Part shown: positions 6,975 to 14,672 of the stretch, in pieces
How positions within the stretch are numbered: position 1 is the first letter of the stretch
Layout of the letters: each line of letters begins with the position of its first letter
Origin: JAVJUV01 sp047314965
GTDB taxonomy: Bacteria > Pseudomonadota > Alphaproteobacteria > Rhodobacterales > Rhodobacteraceae
Length of the DNA: 20,994 nt
Reading direction: 5' to 3'
Assembly: GCF_047314965.1 (NCBI RefSeq)
Contig: NZ_JBLBVK010000026.1
Coordinates: forward strand, 1-20,994
The notes under the pieces: generated by a model
Told to the model about the DNA's origin: nothing
Seen by the model: the letters and a program-made list of their open reading frames with translations, nothing else
Databases searched by the model: none
Translations under genes and position numbers: made by a program

Positions 6975-7795
6975 GCGTACTGCTGCTCGCGATGTTTGTG
7001 TCGGTTCCGCTGCAGGCTCAGGCGCAGGCTCCGATTCTTTCCTTCGAGAGCAACGCCGCGCTCTATGACCGGGATGCTGGTTTGATGGAGCCGTCGGGCC
7101 TTGCGATCAGGCCCGACGGAGGTTTCTGGACAGTAAGTGACGATACCGACAGCATTCTTGAGATCGAACGCACGGGCGAAGTCTCGCGGATAGGCCCTTC
7201 CCAGGTTCTGTTCGATGACCTCGAGGGGATCGTGTATGATCGGCAGAGCGGCTGGCTTCTGGTCGTATCCGAATCCGGCCGGGAAATCCTGTTGGTCGAT
7301 CCAGAGACCCTCACGGCCCGGGGGCGTTTCCCACTGAGTGCAATGCGGGGTGCGGATGGTCTGAACCTGAAAGGAGACGGTCCGGAGGGGATCGCGATCC
7401 GGAAGGATGGCACCGTGGTGGTCGTTCTCGAACGCCAGCGGTTGTTGCTCGAAATATCGAGCGATCTTTCCGAAATTCTGCATTTGATCCGACTGGACGC
7501 CGAAATCGGGTTTTCGGCTCCCGGCGTGAAGGACAGACATCTGGATGTTTCCGGAATAACCTTTGACGATCAGCGAAGCGCGCTTTGGATTCTCAGCGAC
7601 ACAGGCCAGGCGGTCTACTTCCTTGAGGACGGTAAGGACTGGGCCACTCGATACGATCTGGTCTTTACGGAAGACGGCAAGACAGATCGGGTCAGCAACG
7701 CAGAGGGAATTGCCGTTTCGGCGGATGGCAAGACGTTGAGCATCGTCACTGACGACGGTTCATCATCCCGGCTTCTGCGGTATTTAATCCGGTAG
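6959..7795 (+). CDS. Exported SdiA-regulated/phytase-like beta-propeller protein
   Basis: The 278-residue protein has a signal peptide (residues 1-22, PLQAQAQA) and a repeated blade pattern: SGLAIRPDGGFWTVSDD, DLEGIVYDRQSGWLLVVSE, EGIAIRKDGTVVVVLE, SGITFDDQRSALWILSD and EGIAVSADGKTLSIVTDD. The (E/S)GI-x-D spacing is typical of SdiA-regulated (PF06977-like) and esterase-like phytase propellers, which bind calcium or phosphate esters in some members; enzymatic activity is not proven by sequence. The start is a TTG inside the end of the preceding gene, chosen because it yields a full signal peptide; the ATG at 6992 would leave only a stub. It is last in the five-gene cassette. No strong terminator follows before the oppositely oriented tRNA-Asn. 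Confidence 0.75.
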   Translation: MAYQLGVLLLAMFVSVPLQAQAQAPILSFESNAALYDRDAGLMEPSGLAIRPDGGFWTVSDDTDSILEIERTGEVSRIGPSQVLFDDLEGIVYDRQSGWLLVVSESGREILLVDPETLTARGRFPLSAMRGADGLNLKGDGPEGIAIRKDGTVVVVLERQRLLLEISSDLSEILHLIRLDAEIGFSAPGVKDRHLDVSGITFDDQRSALWILSDTGQAVYFLEDGKDWATRYDLVFTEDGKTDRVSNAEGIAVSADGKTLSIVTDDGSSSRLLRYLIR

Positions 7796-7920
7796 AGTAT
7801 CGCTTTATATTGGCGACGCCTCCGGCCGACTGCGGTGAGCCTCCAGCGCTTGATCTATTTGCTGGCGACTGTCTGGCCTGAACGCTGTCCGGTGCAACGG
7901 CCGCGCTCAACGCGCCTAGA

Positions 7921-7938
7921 TCGCCAACCCCTTGGCGA
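7921..7938. terminator. Small inverted repeat downstream of the propeller gene and tRNA-Asn
   Basis: TCGCCAA at 7921-7927 pairs with TTGGCGA at 7932-7938 around a CCCC loop. It sits between the convergent propeller gene (stop 7795) and the tRNA-Asn (3' end 7963). A T-rich stretch follows on the + strand only 10 bases later (ATTTTTGGATTTTTT, 7949-7963). It may act as a weak terminator for either transcript. The rest of 7796-7962 shows no gene. Confidence 0.35.
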
Positions 7939-7962
7939 GCAGGACAACATTTTTGGATTTTT

Positions 7963-8037
7963 TGGCTCCGGCGGTAGGGATCGAACCTACGACCAATTGA
8001 TTAACAGTCAACTGCTCTACCGCTGAGCTACGCCGGA
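7963..8037 (-). tRNA. tRNA-Asn (anticodon GTT)
   Basis: Read on the minus strand, bases 8037 to 7963 fold as a full tRNA. The acceptor arms TCCGGCG and CGCCGGA pair perfectly, the D-arm is AGCTCAGCGGTAGAGC, the anticodon loop CTGTTAA gives GTT (bases 8003-8005), and the T-arm carries GTTCGATCC. The discriminator is G and the CCA end is encoded. GTT reads asparagine codons. Confidence 0.97.
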
Positions 8038-8106
8038 ACACGCTGGGCGATATAGCAACGGTCGTCCGGCCCGTCCAGAGGTGTTTGGCACAAAATCGAC
8101 CTTTCT

Positions 8107-9000
8107 TCAGATCAGTGAAAACCCGGCGGTGGCGGACAAAAGGGGAGTCGCTCGGACAATGCCCCTGTCGTGAAGATCCACGAGATGAGCAAACACGTTT
8201 CGCTCGGCTGCAGGCAGCATTTCAGAGGGAATGTCGGCGTAAACCTCGACTGCGATCCGCGCGATGGGGCGGGGCGTGGAGGTCAGGGCGTTCAGGATGT
8301 CTGTCTCGCGCGACTCCCGATGCGCGATCAGCCAGCCGAGACGCTCGGCGGGATCATTGATGGAGTCGCCATGAGCCGGGTATAGCCGACGGTGACCGGC
8401 GTCTCGCAACAGGCGCGAGGTGTTCATGAAGGCGCGCAGATCGCCATCCGGAGGGGAGACGAGGGACGACGACCAGTCCATCACGTGATCCCCGGAAATC
8501 ACCGCATCCCTGAAAACGAAGGAGAGATGTCCGGCAAAATGGCCAGGGGTATGAAGCGCGGTGAGGCGCCATCCATCGCCGCTGACGTCGTCGCCGTGCC
8601 CGAGTGTGTTGTGAGGTGCAAAGGCCCGGTCCACTCCCTCGCCGCCGCCAGCATGCCCACGTTCAGCGAGCGTCCGCATGGTCGGAGTCCGTCCGGCTTC
8701 GGGCGGACCAAAACCGAGGATTGGCGCGCCGGTTCGTTCGGAAAGCTGCCGCGCCAGTGGGCTGTGATCAAGGTGAGCGTGGGTCACCAGAATATGGCTG
8801 ACCGTTTCTCCTGCGATCGAAGCGAGTATCGCGTCGAGGTGGTCGGCCCGATCAGGGCCGGGGTCGACGATTGCGACGTTGCCTTCACCGACGATGAACG
8901 TGTTGGTTCCCCAATAGGTCATCGGTCCGGGGTTGGGCGCGAGAATGCGCCGCAATCCGTCTTCCACGATTTGGATGCGGCCTTGTTCGGGTTTGCTCAT
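8107..9000 (-). CDS. MBL-fold metallo-hydrolase with C-terminal winged helix (LACTB2-like)
   Basis: The 297-residue protein shows the metallo-beta-lactamase fold. THAHLDHS at 73-80 provides the HxHxDH zinc ligands, TPGH at 152-155 gives a further histidine, SGDHVMDW at 170-177 supplies the bridging aspartate, and PAHG at 209-212 the last histidine. The tail (about 220-297, with PIARIAVEVYADIP and a VFAHLVDL helix) matches the small winged-helix domain found in LACTB2-like hydrolases, some of which are RNA endonucleases; others act on thioesters. It is cytoplasmic, with no signal peptide. The gene diverges from the EnvZ-like kinase gene with only 41 bases between their start codons, so promoters must overlap. 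The specific substrate cannot be deduced. Confidence 0.9.
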   Translation of the reverse strand: MSKPEQGRIQIVEDGLRRILAPNPGPMTYWGTNTFIVGEGNVAIVDPGPDRADHLDAILASIAGETVSHILVTHAHLDHSPLARQLSERTGAPILGFGPPEAGRTPTMRTLAERGHAGGGEGVDRAFAPHNTLGHGDDVSGDGWRLTALHTPGHFAGHLSFVFRDAVISGDHVMDWSSSLVSPPDGDLRAFMNTSRLLRDAGHRRLYPAHGDSINDPAERLGWLIAHRESRETDILNALTSTPRPIARIAVEVYADIPSEMLPAAERNVFAHLVDLHDRGIVRATPLLSATAGFSLI

Positions 9001-9041
9001 CCGCTCTTTCTCTTCCGCTTTCCCGCAACTAGGGTCTTGGC

Positions 9042-10358
9042 ATGATCACGCGCGGTCTGAAAGCCTATTTGCCCCGGTCGCTCTATGCCCGCGCCGTCCT
9101 GATCCTTTTGGTTCCGGTCATTACCATTCTTCTGGTCGTTTCTGTCGTCTTCATTCAGCGCCTTTATGAAAACGTCACCCGGCAGATGACCGAAGGCGTC
9201 GCCCATGAACTTCGTCTTGTGCTCGACAGGATCGAAGATGCGCCGGATGCAGCGGGGGCGATGCAAGCGGCTTTCGACGTGGCCGTTCCTCTCGGCATCC
9301 AGGTCTCAGCCGGAGGCACCGAGATGGACGGCAGCCTCTCCTGGTACGATCTGTCCGGCCGCGTCGTGGCCCGGACTCTTCGCGACGAGATCCCGACCGT
9401 ACGCACAGTCGATCTCGCCGCTAAGGATGGATTCGTTCAGCTGGGCGTCGATACATCGAAAGGACCGGTTCTTCTGGAACTCGCGCGCAGTCGCGTGTCC
9501 GCACGCAACCCGCATCAGTTCCTGGTATTGATCGGGATCACCGCGATTTTGATGACTGCCATCGCCCTGATCTACATGCGCAACCAGATGCGGCCGATCC
9601 GGCGGTTGGCCCGTGCGGCTGATGCCTTCGGCAAGGGCAGACGGGTGCCCTATCGGCCAACGGGAGCGACTGAAGTTCGTCAGGCGGGTGCGGCCTTTCT
9701 GAACATGATGGACCGGATCGAGCGACAGATCGAGCAGCGCACTCTTATGCTTTCCGGGGTGAGCCATGATCTCAGAACACCGCTGACACGCATGAAGCTT
9801 TCACTCTCGATGATGGACGAAAGCGAGGATACCGAAGCGATGCTGCGCGATGTGTCCGACATGGAGAAGATGCTGGACGCCTTTCTGGATTTCGCAAGAG
9901 GCGAGGGTCAGGAGGAGCCGATTCGGATAGCTCCGGTAGACCTGGCGCGCGATGCAATCGAAAGGGCGAAGCGTGGCGCAATGAATGTTGCCGAGGGCGA
10001 GATGCATGAATGTCCGCACGCGATGTTGCGGCGAAATGCTATGGGGCGGGCTCTTGATAATCTGATCGGCAATGCCGTTCGCTATGGAAATCGAGCGATA
10101 GTATCGGTCACGAAAAGCGACAATGCGGTGCGTTTCGTTGTGGACGACGAAGGACCTGGCATTCCCGAAGAGTTACGCGCGCAAGCACTGAAACCATTCA
10201 CGCGGCTTGATGAGGCGCGCAATCAGGACAACGGTTCGGGCGTGGGGCTTGGGCTTTCAATTGCCGCTGATATTGCTCATAGCCACGGAGGAACCCTGTT
10301 GCTGGAAAAGAGTCCCGCACTCGGTGGATTACGGGCAATTCTTGTAATTCCACTCTGA
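9042..10358 (+). CDS. EnvZ-like sensor histidine kinase
   Basis: The 438-residue protein has two membrane helices (about 18-38 and 160-178) flanking a periplasmic domain of about 120 residues, then a HAMP region (about 180-232), a dimerisation/phosphoacceptor helix SGVSHDLRTPLTRMK (238-252, phosphorylated His242) and a HATPase domain with the N box DNLIGNAVRYG (339-349), G1 box DDEGPGIP (368-375) and G2 box GSGVGLGLS (398-406). The layout and H-box match the EnvZ branch, which senses envelope conditions and phosphorylates an OmpR-type regulator. No response regulator is present in this window on either side, so its partner is encoded elsewhere. A hairpin follows 7 bases after the stop. Confidence 0.95.
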   Translation: MITRGLKAYLPRSLYARAVLILLVPVITILLVVSVVFIQRLYENVTRQMTEGVAHELRLVLDRIEDAPDAAGAMQAAFDVAVPLGIQVSAGGTEMDGSLSWYDLSGRVVARTLRDEIPTVRTVDLAAKDGFVQLGVDTSKGPVLLELARSRVSARNPHQFLVLIGITAILMTAIALIYMRNQMRPIRRLARAADAFGKGRRVPYRPTGATEVRQAGAAFLNMMDRIERQIEQRTLMLSGVSHDLRTPLTRMKLSLSMMDESEDTEAMLRDVSDMEKMLDAFLDFARGEGQEEPIRIAPVDLARDAIERAKRGAMNVAEGEMHECPHAMLRRNAMGRALDNLIGNAVRYGNRAIVSVTKSDNAVRFVVDDEGPGIPEELRAQALKPFTRLDEARNQDNGSGVGLGLSIAADIAHSHGGTLLLEKSPALGGLRAILVIPL

Positions 10359-10364
10359 GAAAAT

Positions 10365-10394
10365 GAGGGTGGCATGATTAAAAATGCCACCTTC
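10365..10394. terminator. Bidirectional hairpin terminator between sensor kinase and H-NS-like gene
   Basis: GAGGGTGGCAT (10365-10375) pairs with ATGCCACCTTC (10384-10394), an 11-bp stem with one G-T wobble and loop GATTAAAA. It lies between two convergent genes, 7 bases after the kinase stop and 26 bases after the H-NS-like stop. In the minus direction it is followed by ATTTTCT, a modest U-tract, so it fits termination of the H-NS-like gene best. Confidence 0.7.
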
Positions 10395-10419
10395 GGTATC
10401 CTTGGGGTCTCACCGGTGA

Positions 10420-10740
10420 TCAGATCGCCATGCTTTCAGGAGCTTCTCCGGCAGAAACGGCATCCTTGTACCATCCGGGCTGACGTCCGCGTCCCGACCA
10501 GGTTTCGTTTGGATTGCCGGGGTTGGCAAACTTGGCTGGTGCTTTCGCCTTACGCTTGCGCCCTTTGCCGCCAATGATTTCGTCAATGCTCATGCCGTGC
10601 TCTTTGGCAACGGCTTCGATTGCTTTCATTGCTTCGGCACGTTGCCGTTCCGAATAGCCCTTTATTGCGGCGTCTACGTCTTTCTTGAGTTGTTTGAGCT
10701 CGTCCAGGGACATTTTGCTCAGGTCAGTCTTTTTTGCCAT
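10420..10740 (-). CDS. H-NS family nucleoid-associated regulator (HvrA-like)
   Basis: The 106-residue protein has an N-terminal coiled-coil oligomerisation segment (about 5-50), a basic linker GGKGRKRKAKAPAKF and the C-terminal H-NS DNA-binding motif NPNETWSGRGRQPGW (about 76-90), which reads AT-rich minor groove. The size and this motif match the short alphaproteobacterial H-NS proteins such as HvrA of Rhodobacter capsulatus, known for light-responsive control of photosynthesis genes; whether this copy has that role is not visible. The ATG follows AAGGAG at a good distance. The region directly upstream is strikingly AT-rich, which would suit self-binding. Confidence 0.93.
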   Translation of the reverse strand: MAKKTDLSKMSLDELKQLKKDVDAAIKGYSERQRAEAMKAIEAVAKEHGMSIDEIIGGKGRKRKAKAPAKFANPGNPNETWSGRGRQPGWYKDAVSAGEAPESMAI

Positions 10741-10771
10741 GCGGTTCTCCTTGTGCCCTTGTTTTCGGGCA

Positions 10772-10830
10772 TTCGCTTTATTTTTTATCGATTTTATTTA
10801 CAAATTTTTTTCAGTTTTGCAGAAGGTTTC
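10772..10830 (-). promoter_or_regulatory. AT-rich promoter region of the H-NS-like gene
   Basis: Bases 10777-10825 are dominated by A and T tracts (for example ATTTTTTATCGATTTTATTT and CAAATTTTTTTCAG), unlike the GC-rich surroundings. They sit 32-90 bases upstream of the H-NS-like ATG on the minus strand, where its promoter must be. H-NS proteins bind curved AT-rich DNA, so autoregulation is plausible. No exact promoter hexamers are claimed. Confidence 0.5.
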
Positions 10831-10953
10831 TACAACCTGTATTGGCCACTTTGCAATTGAAAATGCCAAATCCTATCCTTCAGAATAACTCCTTTGTTGG
10901 GCGGTGGCCGAATTTCGCCGGTCATGCAATCCGAAAGGGTCACGAAAGAAGAA

Positions 10954-11030
10954 TGGTAGGCCCGGAGGGACTCGAACCCCCAACCAAAGCGTTATGAGCG
11001 CTCTGCTCTAACCAATTGAGCTACAGGCCC
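10954..11030 (-). tRNA. tRNA with CAT anticodon (Ile2 or elongator Met)
   Basis: On the minus strand bases 11030 to 10954 form a tRNA. The acceptor strands are GGGCCTG and CGGGCCT (with two G-U pairs), the D-arm is AGCTCAATTGGTTAGAGC, the anticodon loop CTCATAA gives CAT (10994-10996), the T-arm carries GTTCGAGTCC, the discriminator is A and CCA is encoded. CAT can be elongator methionine or the isoleucine tRNA whose C is converted to lysidine. The C4-G69 and C5-G68 pairs match known TilS determinants in E. coli Ile2, which favours isoleucine weakly. The acceptor lacks the 1-72 mismatch of initiator tRNA. Confidence 0.93.
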
Positions 11031-11078
11031 GACCTGCCGTCGGTCTATCAGAGTTCCCGCGTCCGTCAAGCAGGCGCG

Positions 11079-11711
11079 TCAGTCCCAATAGGGGGCGCGC
11101 CAACCTGCGGAGACGGCCTCGGCTTCGGAACAGAACCAGCGTTCGCCCTTGGAGGTATTTATTTGCGTCCTCGAATACCAGGGGGACCAGGGCGCATGAT
11201 AGATGCGTCCGTTTTTCGAGATATTCCCCTTGATCGGGCATCCTGCCGGAGCCTTCTGAACCGCCTTGTTCCATTGCGCTTCGCGGAATTCCCATGGAGG
11301 CGTGTAATTGTCCGACCATATTCCTATTTCGCGGCTCTTGGCCTGTGTTTCTTCGTCGGCATATACCGTCGAATAGCGAAGGAATGCCCAGGCCAGCCCC
11401 TTGTCGATCAGTGTGCCGCCAACGTCTGAACCATCGGCGTAGCAAGTCGCAATGACTCTTCCATAGCCGTCCTCCGTAATCGGATCACAGGTGACTTCCC
11501 GTCCCTTGACGATCTCGACAAGCGCGTCCGTCGCCTCGCTTCCGCAGTTCCAGTCTCCGCAGATCTGGCCGTGTTCGGGGGCGTCGATGCCGTTCAGGCG
11601 ATAGACCGTGCCGTCAAGTTCCAGCGTGTCCCCGTCGATCACGCGAGGCTGCGCGCCGACGGTGGTTGCACAGGCAAAAGCGACAACGAACGCAAGAACA
11701 CGTGCGATCAT
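11079..11711 (-). CDS. Exported thermonuclease-like (staphylococcal nuclease fold) protein
   Basis: The 210-residue protein has a signal peptide (residues 1-20, TTVGA) and an SNase domain: RVIDGDTLEL (23-32), YRLNGIDAPEHG (37-48) and DGYGRVIATCYADGSD (81-96) carry the expected calcium-binding aspartates, glutamate and arginines. After the nuclease domain comes a cysteine-containing tail (about 158-206, CPIKGNISKNGRIYH and GERWFCSEAEAVSAGWR) that recurs in ExoI-type exported nucleases. It probably cleaves nucleic acid outside the cytoplasm; the target is unknown. The gene runs opposite to purM, with 122 bases between their starts. Confidence 0.9.
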   Translation of the reverse strand: MIARVLAFVVAFACATTVGAQPRVIDGDTLELDGTVYRLNGIDAPEHGQICGDWNCGSEATDALVEIVKGREVTCDPITEDGYGRVIATCYADGSDVGGTLIDKGLAWAFLRYSTVYADEETQAKSREIGIWSDNYTPPWEFREAQWNKAVQKAPAGCPIKGNISKNGRIYHAPWSPWYSRTQINTSKGERWFCSEAEAVSAGWRAPYWD

Positions 11712-11833
11712 GACAACCCTCTCTTTCCCTCGGATCAGAAGGTAAGCAGCCTTGCGGTGGGGCGCAATCGCAGCGCGTGGACTCTTTCCCTCTCATCCGG
11801 TATCGCGGCGCAATCGAGACAAGGGCGAGAGTG

Positions 11834-12874
11834 ATGAAGAAAAACGGGCTGACCTATGCCGAGGCTGGTGTTGATATCGATGCCGGCAATGCTCTGGTCG
11901 AGCGGATCAAACCTGCCGCGCAACGGACGCAGCGGGCCGGTACGATGTCGGGGCTTGGCGGGTTCGGAGCGCTCTTCGATCTCAAGGCTGCTGGGTACAA
12001 AGATCCGATTCTTGTCGCAGCAACGGACGGCGTAGGCACCAAGCTCAAGATCGCGATCGAGACAGGTGTCGTGGACGGCGTCGGTGTCGATCTCGTCGCA
12101 ATGTGCGTGAACGACCTGATCTGCCAGGGTGCCGAACCGCTGTTCTTCCTCGATTATTTTGCAACCGGAAAGCTGGATGTGGATCACGCAACGGCGGTAA
12201 TCGAAGGCATAGCAAAGGGCTGTGAGGGATCCGGTTGCGCCCTGATCGGCGGCGAGACCGCCGAAATGCCCGGCATGTATTCCGGCGGGGATTTCGACCT
12301 TGCGGGTTTTGCGGTGGGCGCGATGGAGCGCGGGCATGATCTGCCGAGCGGGATCGAACCCGGTGACGTTTTGCTGGGGCTGGCCTCGGATGGCTTGCAC
12401 TCGAACGGGTTCTCGTTGGTCCGCAAGGTGGTCGAGGTCGAAGGGCTGACATGGGATGCCCAGGCACCGTTCGAAAAGCGGCCTTTGGGCGAGGCGCTTC
12501 TGACGCCGACGCGGCTTTACGTGCGGCCACTTCTGACTGCCCTGCGCGCCGGTGGCGTCGCCGGTCTGGCCCATATTACCGGTGGTGGTTTGACCGAGAA
12601 CCTTCCGCGTGTTCTGCCCGAAGGATGCGGGGCACGCATCGATCTGACGTCCTGGACATTGCCGCCGGTGTTCCGCTGGCTGGCGTCGGCAGGCGGTCTG
12701 GCGCAGGCGGAGATGCTCAAGACGTTCAATGCGGGCGTGGGCATGGTGGTCGTGGCCAAGGCGGACCACGCGGGCCACATCGCGGATTTGCTGACGGGCG
12801 AGGGTGAACGGGTTTTTCGACTGGGCATCGTGACGGATCGGCCCGGCATGGACTACCTTGGCAAGCTGTCGTGA
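11834..12874 (+). CDS. purM: Phosphoribosylformylglycinamidine cyclo-ligase
   Basis: The enzyme converts FGAM to aminoimidazole ribotide using ATP, the fifth step of purine synthesis. The product is 346 residues, the usual family length. Recognisable blocks are TYAEAGVDIDAGN near the N-terminus, the glycine-rich SGLGGFGALFDL, ATDGVGTKLKIA, GGETAEMPGMY and GLASDGLHSNGFSLVRK. The frame is open upstream to a GTG at 11777, but those residues are not family-like; the ATG at 11834 gives the standard N-terminus. Its TGA overlaps the purN GTG (GTGA), the classic purM-purN coupling. Confidence 0.97.
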   Translation: MKKNGLTYAEAGVDIDAGNALVERIKPAAQRTQRAGTMSGLGGFGALFDLKAAGYKDPILVAATDGVGTKLKIAIETGVVDGVGVDLVAMCVNDLICQGAEPLFFLDYFATGKLDVDHATAVIEGIAKGCEGSGCALIGGETAEMPGMYSGGDFDLAGFAVGAMERGHDLPSGIEPGDVLLGLASDGLHSNGFSLVRKVVEVEGLTWDAQAPFEKRPLGEALLTPTRLYVRPLLTALRAGGVAGLAHITGGGLTENLPRVLPEGCGARIDLTSWTLPPVFRWLASAGGLAQAEMLKTFNAGVGMVVVAKADHAGHIADLLTGEGERVFRLGIVTDRPGMDYLGKLS

Positions 12875-13518
12875 AACGGGTCGCCATCCTGATCTCGGGC
12901 GGTGGTTCGAACATGGTGACACTGGTCAGGTCCATGACGGGAGACCATCCCGCGCGACCTGTGCTGGTTCTGTCGAACCGTCCCGAAGCCCGAGGTCTAG
13001 AGCGGGCCTCCGAGATGGGGGTACCCACGGCCGTCGTTGACCATCGCCCCTTCAAGGGGGACCGCGCCGCGTTCGAGGCGGCATTGCAGGCAGAACTGGT
13101 GAAAGCCGCACCTGACATCATCTGTCTTGCCGGCTTCATGCGGATCCTGACCGGGGAGTTCACCTCGAAATGGGAGGGCCGGATGCTGAATATTCATCCG
13201 TCGCTGTTGCCGAAGTACAGGGGGCTCCATACGCACCAGCGGGCGCTTGATGCCGGAGACACGGAGGCCGGATGCACTGTCCACGAAGTGACGGCTGATC
13301 TGGATGACGGTCCGATTCTGGGTCAGGCGCGCGTTCCGGTTCTGTCCGGTGACACGCCCGAGACACTGGCGGCACGGGTGCTGGAACAGGAGCACAAGCT
13401 TTATCCGGCGGTGCTGGAGCGATTTGCCCGAGGTGACGGTACTCCCGTTTACTTGCCGAGCGGTGATGCTTCGCCTATCAAGGCCGAACTTTCTGAGCAG
13501 ACGAAAAACAACGCATGA
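12871..13518 (+). CDS. purN: Phosphoribosylglycinamide formyltransferase
   Basis: This 215-residue enzyme transfers a formyl group from 10-formyl-tetrahydrofolate to GAR in purine synthesis. Characteristic features are ILISGGGSNM at the phosphate-binding N-terminus, NIHPSLLPKYRGLHTH with the catalytic Asn and His, and VHEVTADLDDGPIL with the catalytic Asp. It starts at GTG 12871, inside the purM stop, and its own stop overlaps the rnd start (ATGA). The three genes therefore form one translationally coupled unit. Confidence 0.97.
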   Translation: MKRVAILISGGGSNMVTLVRSMTGDHPARPVLVLSNRPEARGLERASEMGVPTAVVDHRPFKGDRAAFEAALQAELVKAAPDIICLAGFMRILTGEFTSKWEGRMLNIHPSLLPKYRGLHTHQRALDAGDTEAGCTVHEVTADLDDGPILGQARVPVLSGDTPETLAARVLEQEHKLYPAVLERFARGDGTPVYLPSGDASPIKAELSEQTKNNA

Positions 13519-14672
13519 TCACGATCACGACGACCGAGGGACTTCAGGCATTCTGCGACCGCGCCGCCAGAGCCCCGTATGTAACGGTCGATACCGAGTT
13601 CCTGCGCGAGCGGACCTACTATTCGAAACTCTGTCTCGTTCAGTTGGCCGTACCTGGCGAAGCCGAGGAAGATGCGGTGCTGGTCGACCCATTGGTCAAG
13701 GGCCTGTCGCTCGATCCGCTTTACACGCTTTTCCGGAACACCGACGTGGTCAAGGTGTTCCATGCCGCACGGCAGGATCTTGAGATCTTCTTCGTCGAGG
13801 GCGGCGTCATCCCCGAGCCGATGTTCGATACGCAAGTCGCCGCCATGGTCGCGGGTTTCGGTGACCAGGTCGGGTACGAGACGCTTGTCCGCAAGTTGGC
13901 GAAAGCGTCCCTGGACAAGTCCTCGCGGTTTACCGACTGGTCCCGGCGTCCGTTGACGGAAGCTCAGCAGACCTACGCGCTTGCCGACGTGACGCATTTG
14001 CGCGTCATTTATGAGCACCTCCGCGAGGTTCTGGACAAGAGCGGGCGGCAGCCTTGGGTCGAGGAAGAACTTGCCACGCTCACAGACCCCGAAACCTATA
14101 CCATCGATCCAGAACATGCCTGGCTTCGGGTGAAGACACGGACGAACTCCGGTCGGTTCCTCGCCGTCGTCCGGGAACTGGCCAAGTTCCGCGAGGCCTA
14201 TGCGCAGAACAAGAACATTCCGCGTAGCCGGGTTATGAAGGACGACGCGCTTCTTGAACTTGCATCGACAAGGCCGGCCACGGTCAATGACTTGTCGCGG
14301 TCGCGCCTCTTGCTGCGCGAGGCGCGGAAGGGCGAGATCGCAGAAGGCATTCTGGAGGCGGTCAAGGCCGGGATGAACACGCCACAGGATCAGCAGCCGA
14401 AACCCGATCGCACGCGCGACAAGCTGCAGGTCAACCCGGCGCTGGCGGATCTTCTGCGGGTGCTTCTCAAGGCGAAGTCCGAGGAATTGGGCGTCGCGCA
14501 AAAGCTGATCGCGACGTCGTCCGATCTTGACGAGATCGCGGCTGGCGAGCGCGATGTCGCGGCGCTGAAGGGATGGCGGCGGAAGGCTTTCGGAGACGAT
14601 GCGCTTCGGCTCTGCGACGGTAAACTGGCGCTCCGGGCCAATGGCCAGAACGTCGAAGTCTTCGAGATCTAG
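13515..14672 (+). CDS. rnd: Ribonuclease D
   Basis: The 385-residue 3'-5' exoribonuclease trims tRNA precursors and other structured RNAs. The DEDDy exonuclease domain shows VDTEFLRERTYY (Asp26, Glu28), VFHAARQDLEIF and the TYALADVTHL motif with the Tyr/Asp pair. An HRDC-type helical domain follows at about 200-290 (FREAYAQNKNIPRSRVMKD). Length and order match proteobacterial RNase D. It overlaps purN by 4 bases. Its TAG stop shares the sequence CTAG with the stop of the convergent membrane-protein gene. Confidence 0.96.
   Translation: MITITTTEGLQAFCDRAARAPYVTVDTEFLRERTYYSKLCLVQLAVPGEAEEDAVLVDPLVKGLSLDPLYTLFRNTDVVKVFHAARQDLEIFFVEGGVIPEPMFDTQVAAMVAGFGDQVGYETLVRKLAKASLDKSSRFTDWSRRPLTEAQQTYALADVTHLRVIYEHLREVLDKSGRQPWVEEELATLTDPETYTIDPEHAWLRVKTRTNSGRFLAVVRELAKFREAYAQNKNIPRSRVMKDDALLELASTRPATVNDLSRSRLLLREARKGEIAEGILEAVKAGMNTPQDQQPKPDRTRDKLQVNPALADLLRVLLKAKSEELGVAQKLIATSSDLDEIAAGERDVAALKGWRRKAFGDDALRLCDGKLALRANGQNVEVFEI

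Noticed and set aside
7835..8026. Plus-strand open frame ending GGRDRTYDQLINSQLLYR
   Set aside because: Its end is the antisense translation of tRNA-Asn, a well-known annotation artefact; the rest shows no protein features.
7796..8106. Integration site or mobile element at tRNA-Asn
   Set aside because: No integrase, no duplicate of the tRNA 3' end and no inverted repeats of an insertion sequence were seen nearby.
10734..10997. Plus-strand open frame ending MVGPEGLEPPTKAL
   Set aside because: The tail is the antisense of the CAT-anticodon tRNA, and the rest runs through the H-NS promoter; a familiar artefact.
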